Positions 6,401 to 8,425 of a DNA stretch of 8,425 nucleotides are shown here, piece by piece. The DNA is taken from positions 1 through 8,425 of the forward strand of contig CANGSN010000115.1 of NCBI GenBank assembly GCA_947455805.1. The letters run 5' to 3'. Within the stretch, counting starts at the first letter, position 1. Every line of letters starts with the position of its first letter. A model generated the notes under the pieces. That model was not told the origin of the DNA. It made no database searches and worked only from the letters and a program-made list of their open reading frames with translations. This DNA comes from Planctomycetota bacterium (GTDB taxonomy: Bacteria > Planctomycetota > UBA1135 > UBA2386). The position numbers and the translations under genes were made by a program.

Positions 6401-8425
6401 CAGTTCGGCCAGCGGCACGCGCCACTCGGCGGCGCTGCGCTGCACGCCGGCCGGCGACGACGCCGGCGCCGGGTCGAGGCCCGCTTCGTCGAGGCACTCG
6501 AACACGAGGCTGTTGTCGCGCACCAGCAGCGCCAGGCGGTTGCGCGTCTCGCTGCCGACGCCGTGGTCGAACAGGATCGACGCGCCGAGCGACTGCGGCT
6601 CGACCCAGAACGACAGCGCGAAGCGATCGACGAAGCTGTTCGGCGCCGCGAACGGGAACCGCACCTGGTCGTGCCGGGGATCGGTGTTGTTGCCGCCGGC
6701 ACCGGCACCGCCGCCCGCACCACCTCCGCCCGCACCACCTCCGCCCGCACCACTGCCGCCCGCACCACTGCCGCCCGCACCACTGCCGGCGGTCGCCGGC
6801 CCGGTGTTCTGCATCGCGAACGGCCCCGCCTTGTTCAGGTCGTGGCCGCGCACGCTCGCCGCCATCGCGAAGTCCTGGAAGGTGCTGGTGAAGTCGGGGC
6901 GCGTCGCCTGCACCGGCCAGCGGCCTGGCGGCGTCGTCGCGTTCGCCGGCGTGGCGCCGGCATCGGTGGTGTCGGTGCTGGGGAAGCGCGGCGCGCCGAA
7001 GCCAAACTGCGGGTAGGCGACCGGCACGAGGTGCGGGAAGTAGCGCGGCGCCGGGTCGTTGCCGACCTCGCGCTGCTGCGGATGGCCGAGGTTGACCGGC
7101 GTCGTGGTCCAGAACGGCGAGCGACGATCGAGCACGAACGCCTCCTCGAAGCGCTCCTGCGTCGCCCACTGCTGCTGCAGCGTGAAGCCCGGCAGCACGG
7201 CGGCGATGCCGGTGCGTTCGTGGCGCGCCGCGATCTCGTCGGCGACGACGCTGCGCATGCGGCTGGCACCGGCGCGGTAGTGGAACCACGGCCCACTGGC
7301 GAAGCAGATCGGCGCCGTGCCCATGTCGAGCGCGCTGTCGCGGCCGGTCTGCAGGTTGCGGTAGACGTAGAGCCACAACAGGCGCTCCTGGTCGTTCACC
7401 GCCTGCGCGAGCCGCGGCTCGAACACACGCGCCACCAGATCCTGCCAGCCCTGGAACGGCGCACCGCCGGTGTCCTCGCCGGCCTCGGCCCCGCCGCGCA
7501 GCCGCAGCCACTCTTCGGCGAGGTCCTGCGCCATCGCGCGCCCGAGCGTGCGCGGCGTCTGCCGCTGCAGCCCCTTCGCGTCCGGCACCCGCACCATCTG
7601 CGCCTGGCTGAGCTCGGCCAGCACCGCCGTCAGCACCTCGACCGGCGCCGTGTTGACGTTGACCGGGGCCGGGATCATCGGCTCGACCAGCGTGTCGGTC
7701 GCCGGGAAGGAGTGCACCACCGGCTCGAGCAGCGTCAGCAGGAACACCGACGGCAGCAGCAGTTCGGTCAGGCCGCGCTGCGTCGACGCCGACATCACCA
7801 GCGCGTACTCGACCTGGCCGGTGCGGGTGTCGCGCAGCCGCACGGTGCTGCCGGGGCCGATGTGCAGCGCCGACTTGACGACCATCGTCTGGCCGCTGCC
7901 GGCGTCGAGCTGGTTGAACACGCGCTCGGGCCGGCCCCACGTCGCCGCCGTGGTCGCCATCGCGTCGACGGCGAACGCGCGCGACAGCTGGTCGAGCTCG
8001 CTCGGCGTGAATGTGCCGAAGCCGGCGGCGCCGATGCCGACCAGGTCGCCGATCGCGCGGTACGGCGCGCGCTCGGTGCGTTCGCTGCCGCGCGACAGGA
8101 ACGGCCACGCCGCTGCCAGCACGCAGCGGTAGTCGAGCACGAGGGCACCGGCGAGCAGCGTGTCGGGCTTCTCCGCATTGCCGCCGTCGCCGCCACCGCC
8201 GCCCGCAGCCGGCCTGCTGCGCACGACGCCGACCAGGTCGTTGCCGCGCTTCTCGCTGTACTGGAAGCGCTCGCCGGCGACCCAGACGTGGCCGCTGTCG
8301 GGCAGGCGCGAAGCATCCTCGAGCAGCAAGGCACTCGCGTCCGGCGTCAGGTCCTCGCGCAGGCGCGTGGTCGAACCGAGCACGTTGGCGAACAGCAGCG
8401 GCGAGGCGCCGTCGAGCCCGAGGAA
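3461..8425 (-). CDS. gspK: Giant GspK-like minor pseudopilin with LamG and repeated beta modules, 5' end missing
   Basis: This protein has 1,654 residues in the window. Its frame is open to the right edge, so the true start and expected prepilin signal lie outside; the GTG at 8383 is an internal codon. Numbering from the edge: a beta unit at 24-72, interrupted by a Gly-rich loop; a helical region with IGDLVGIG and FTPSELDQLSRAF (125-150); then PVNVNTAPVEVL (254-265), matching the NxNTA signature that opens the second helical domain of GspK. Helical sequence continues to GGAPFQGWQDLVARVF (320-335) and FASGPWFHYRAG (375-386), like the GspK C-terminus. A normal GspK ends there, at about 300-350 residues. 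Here follow a connector, a glycine linker (546-578), a LamG-like domain (589-709), several beta units, and an FPSGELP...GFVDEV segment (1287-1321). GspK caps the T2SS pseudopilus, so this would place about 1,080 residues of binding-type modules at the tip. That placement is inference. An alternative is a planctomycete surface protein that only borrows the prepilin route. Confidence 0.85.
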   Translation of the reverse strand, partial: FLGLDGASPLLFANVLGSTTRLREDLTPDASALLLEDASRLPDSGHVWVAGERFQYSEKRGNDLVGVVRSRPAAGGGGGDGGNAEKPDTLLAGALVLDYRCVLAAAWPFLSRGSERTERAPYRAIGDLVGIGAAGFGTFTPSELDQLSRAFAVDAMATTAATWGRPERVFNQLDAGSGQTMVVKSALHIGPGSTVRLRDTRTGQVEYALVMSASTQRGLTELLLPSVFLLTLLEPVVHSFPATDTLVEPMIPAPVNVNTAPVEVLTAVLAELSQAQMVRVPDAKGLQRQTPRTLGRAMAQDLAEEWLRLRGGAEAGEDTGGAPFQGWQDLVARVFEPRLAQAVNDQERLLWLYVYRNLQTGRDSALDMGTAPICFASGPWFHYRAGASRMRSVVADEIAARHERTGIAAVLPGFTLQQQWATQERFEEAFVLDRRSPFWTTTPVNLGHPQQREVGNDPAPRYFPHLVPVAYPQFGFGAPRFPSTDTTDAGATPANATTPPGRWPVQATRPDFTSTFQDFAMAASVRGHDLNKAGPFAMQNTGPATAGSGAGGSGAGGSGAGGGGAGGGGAGGGAGAGGNNTDPRHDQVRFPFAAPNSFVDRFALSFWVEPQSLGASILFDHGVGSETRNRLALLVRDNSLVFECLDEAGLDPAPASSPAGVQRSAAEWRVPLAELSLPANTPLHVAMSAYQGRAADMSLLVDGVVRGRPRYVTWLSAPLPTFDPNLANNQTLPGVAGNDRYLDLQVESTEGFPPVGVLRIGLELFEYSAIQGNSFRCRYVDSLGGRGARQIGREHRPSIPTDQNGRPTVDLNDPRFAGVNLDFFPAHPAGSMVELYGYSALLSDNSPMMPGATALSGAIGGFAVARGFVQNPRPIQINTPMASISIGRGIDQQWNAGEIELADPIANPVGNNNYPPTQAQQQIQEAFPTTGGFALLVQRQFQFDPPLGVVAQSAFVGGIELIRYTARQGNKLTGVQRGQTLPGNDAQINNSFFQAGVLRQFVCDWEQWQVGNGAGGGAGTVFFDNVPTLILWVVPISLGVQNARVLPDPATTLLTEWLQIFTPGSPNDTEWVRYDTINNGFVCRANRASWANLYFQLTQRAAPETVQLGPGTSGPQSVVAAPAAPPWGNVTATAGFIGYTPQLESTFPQIQVARQALEFRGDPFTGTSSHAHNGASVLPCHRLQLNWGNYGAYTGRCGRNDRVALVNSRSAAANGSTRPSVEWQTVNWAARRYGSDNLSNQNQTPPELLGPWPFQLVAFQAAVNVGMLGAPANTNVDDPRRFDRVVKFPSGELPAAYCATPMLGAGVNSAQPLQGFVDEVAVTHQVAPDLILDTPCDASAQQFSVDRGFVVHSSGGQFFQNDRTLEFPQDGGLVEIDGEILAYQGRANGVFTVAVNGRGLLNTQARGHDRGARVRFLTHVPAAILNRGAGPRDSELSLQSLGALPARGGTLLLGRELLHYSWVRRRGQQVQVEMPRWFPPDEDPASAQSRGLFRGRFGTAAQGGSSGEAVIAFPFRYWDRYEERSDDPELGYTQLTLNEAPAFFRSLRWREQRSDARVEPVVLVRIDGRSPWNAEPNVAPGLMQSKGGTAEGAGHRLNQQASRVEVRFAVDYLPGAIDLANFRAHAWKQSLRIQDVVLEYEGQTSIFHEQVSAR
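3472..3477 (-). promoter_or_regulatory. Ribosome binding site of the GspJ-like gene
   Basis: AGGTGA on the minus strand lies inside the last codons of the K-like gene. The AGG core is 10 bases from the ATG at 3464. The surrounding AGGTGAGTGCG also occurs before the exported protein gene (1710-1720). Confidence 0.6.
3929..4126 (-). repeat. Beta module copy 5 in the giant protein
   Basis: Residues 1434-1499 read SELSLQSLGALPARGGTLLL, GRELLHYSWVRRRGQQVQVE and later SRGLFRGRFGT. The LG.E..HY core and the closing R....G..RG.FGT match the unit, with an insertion between them. Confidence 0.5.
4184..4348 (-). repeat. Beta module copy 4 in the giant protein
   Basis: Residues 1360-1414 read RTLEFPQDGGLVEIDGEILA, then YQGRANGVFTVAVNGRG and HDRGARV. 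All landmarks are kept: FP..G, ID.E...Y, NG.F, a GRG, and a final H..G..V. Confidence 0.55.
4454..4588 (-). other. FPSGELP...GFVDEV segment, probable end of a second beta-sandwich domain
   Basis: Residues 1280-1324 contain RVVKFPSGELPAAYC and PLQGFVDEVAVT. 'G.VDEV.V' is the usual last strand of LamG/concanavalin A-like domains. The upstream stretch SSHAHNGASVLPCHRL...GRCGRNDRVALVNS (1168-1208) probably belongs to the same or an adjacent module and has two cysteines that could pair. I do not recognise the full domain. Confidence 0.4.
5162..5290 (-). repeat. Divergent beta module copy in the giant protein
   Basis: Residues 1046-1088 contain LTEWLQIFTPGSPNDTEWVR followed by YDTINNGFVCRANRA. The EW...Y...NNGF.C..NR pattern follows the second half of the unit. 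This is the weakest of the copies. Confidence 0.35.
5474..5632 (-). repeat. Beta module copy 3 in the giant protein
   Basis: Residues 932-984 end with GGIELIRYTARQGNKLTGVQ then RGQTLPG, a clear match to the second half of the unit. The first half is lengthened by QRQFQFDPPLGVVAQ. Confidence 0.5.
5894..5968 (-). repeat. Partial beta module copy in the giant protein
   Basis: Residues 820-844 read VNLDFFPAHPAGSMVELYGY followed by SALLS. This matches the core of copy 2 (FPPVGVLRIGLELFEYSA) closely but the GN.L.G..RG half is not recognisable. Confidence 0.4.
6083..6211 (-). repeat. Beta module copy 2 in the giant protein
   Basis: Residues 739-781 include YLDLQVESTEGFPPVG, VLRIGLELFEYSAIQGNS and FRCRYVD. 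The FP..G, IG.E...YS and GN elements are conserved; the RG end is replaced by a divergent loop. It lies directly after the LamG-like domain. Confidence 0.55.
6299..6661 (-). other. LamG / concanavalin A-like domain region
   Basis: This encodes residues 589-709 of the giant protein. Features typical of LamG folds occur in order: VDRFALSFWVEP (a strand with the 'f.lsfW..p' pattern), ILFDHGVGSETRN, LALLVRDNSLVFEC, TPLHVAMSAYQG and LLVDGVVRG. Such domains bind glycans or proteins outside the cell. The ligand cannot be read from the sequence. Confidence 0.7.
6712..6786 (-). repeat. Five tandem 15-bp repeats encoding a glycine-rich linker
   Basis: On the plus strand there are five contiguous units of 15 bases. 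Two read CGCCCGCACCACCTC and three read CGCCCGCACCACTGC. The unit is a multiple of three, so copy-number changes stay in frame. The encoded segment alternates GAGGS and GAGGG and separates the GspK-like part from the LamG-like domain. The two unit variants lie in blocks, as expected from duplication by slippage. Confidence 0.9.
7631..7660 (-). other. NVNTAPVEVL signature of GspK
   Basis: This encodes NVNTAPVEVL, residues 256-265 of the window's partial protein. GspK proteins carry an (I/V)N(V/L)NTA motif followed by a helix with 'EVL..L' at the start of a SAM-like domain. It is the best single piece of evidence for the family of the giant protein. Confidence 0.8.
8210..8356 (-). repeat. Beta module copy 1 in the giant protein
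   Basis: Residues 24-72 read ASALLLEDASRLPDSG, HVWVAGERFQYSEKRGND and LVGVVRSRP. It aligns by eye with the unit in the J-like protein (FP..G, V.VG.E...Y, GD.LIGL.RG). It is followed by a glycine-rich stretch (AAGGGGGDGGN). Confidence 0.55.

Noticed and set aside
3465..8108. A second stop-free frame on the minus strand across almost the whole giant gene, joined to the J-like protein
   Set aside because: It is rich in Arg, Ala and Pro with no domain features, as expected from a shifted frame of very high-GC3 DNA. The neighbouring frame carries the GspK and LamG motifs. Only the part from 3464 to 2250 is a real gene.
8381..8383. GTG as the start of the giant protein
   Set aside because: The frame continues upstream without a stop to the window edge (reading FLGLDGASPLLFAN) and a GspK-like protein needs an N-terminal prepilin helix that is absent here, so the start must lie outside.
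1..8425. CRISPR array, tRNA or rRNA gene, insertion sequence, or phage genes
   Set aside because: I saw no spaced direct repeats, no tRNA-like cloverleaf, no transposase motif and no terminal inverted repeats. The only tandem repeat is the coding glycine linker.

Overview
The window is very GC-rich DNA, with G or C at nearly every third codon position, carrying one tightly packed set of genes read on the minus strand. In transcription order they are: a giant protein cut off by the right edge of the window (8425 to 3461), two prepilin-like proteins (3464-2250 and 2257-1715), and an exported protein with a C-terminal cysteine-rich motif (1709-216). Junctions are a 4-bp overlap, an 8-bp overlap and a 5-bp gap, each with a Shine-Dalgarno-like sequence inside the upstream gene. 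This is a co-transcribed, translationally coupled operon whose promoter and first gene(s) lie beyond the right edge. The left 215 bases hold a strong hairpin and no gene I can defend.

The first three genes read as the minor pseudopilins of a type II secretion (T2SS) or type IV pilus-like machine. The giant protein carries the NVNTA signature and following helical region typical of GspK. The next resembles GspJ and the third GspI; both have a prepilin peptidase site with Glu at +5. In characterised T2SS, GspI, GspJ and GspK form the complex that caps the pseudopilus. The order K-J-I is the reverse of the classical gsp operon, and no secretin, ATPase, inner-membrane or major-pseudopilin gene is visible here.

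The most unusual point is the giant K-like protein: about 420 residues of GspK-like sequence are followed by a glycine-rich linker (five 15-bp DNA repeats) and about 1,080 residues of extracellular-type beta modules. These include a LamG/concanavalin-A-like domain and several copies of a short 'FP..G...IG.E...Y....GN.L.G..RG' unit. One more copy of that unit sits inside the C-terminal part of the J-like protein. My inference is a pseudopilus or pilus whose tip is decorated with a large adhesive or binding head.

The organism is most likely a high-GC Planctomycetota member. The basis is giant multi-module surface proteins on prepilin scaffolds, and the style of the last protein (signal peptide, DG..L...V repeats, C-terminal paired CxxC knuckles). 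This assignment is by resemblance only; another deep-branching high-GC group is possible.
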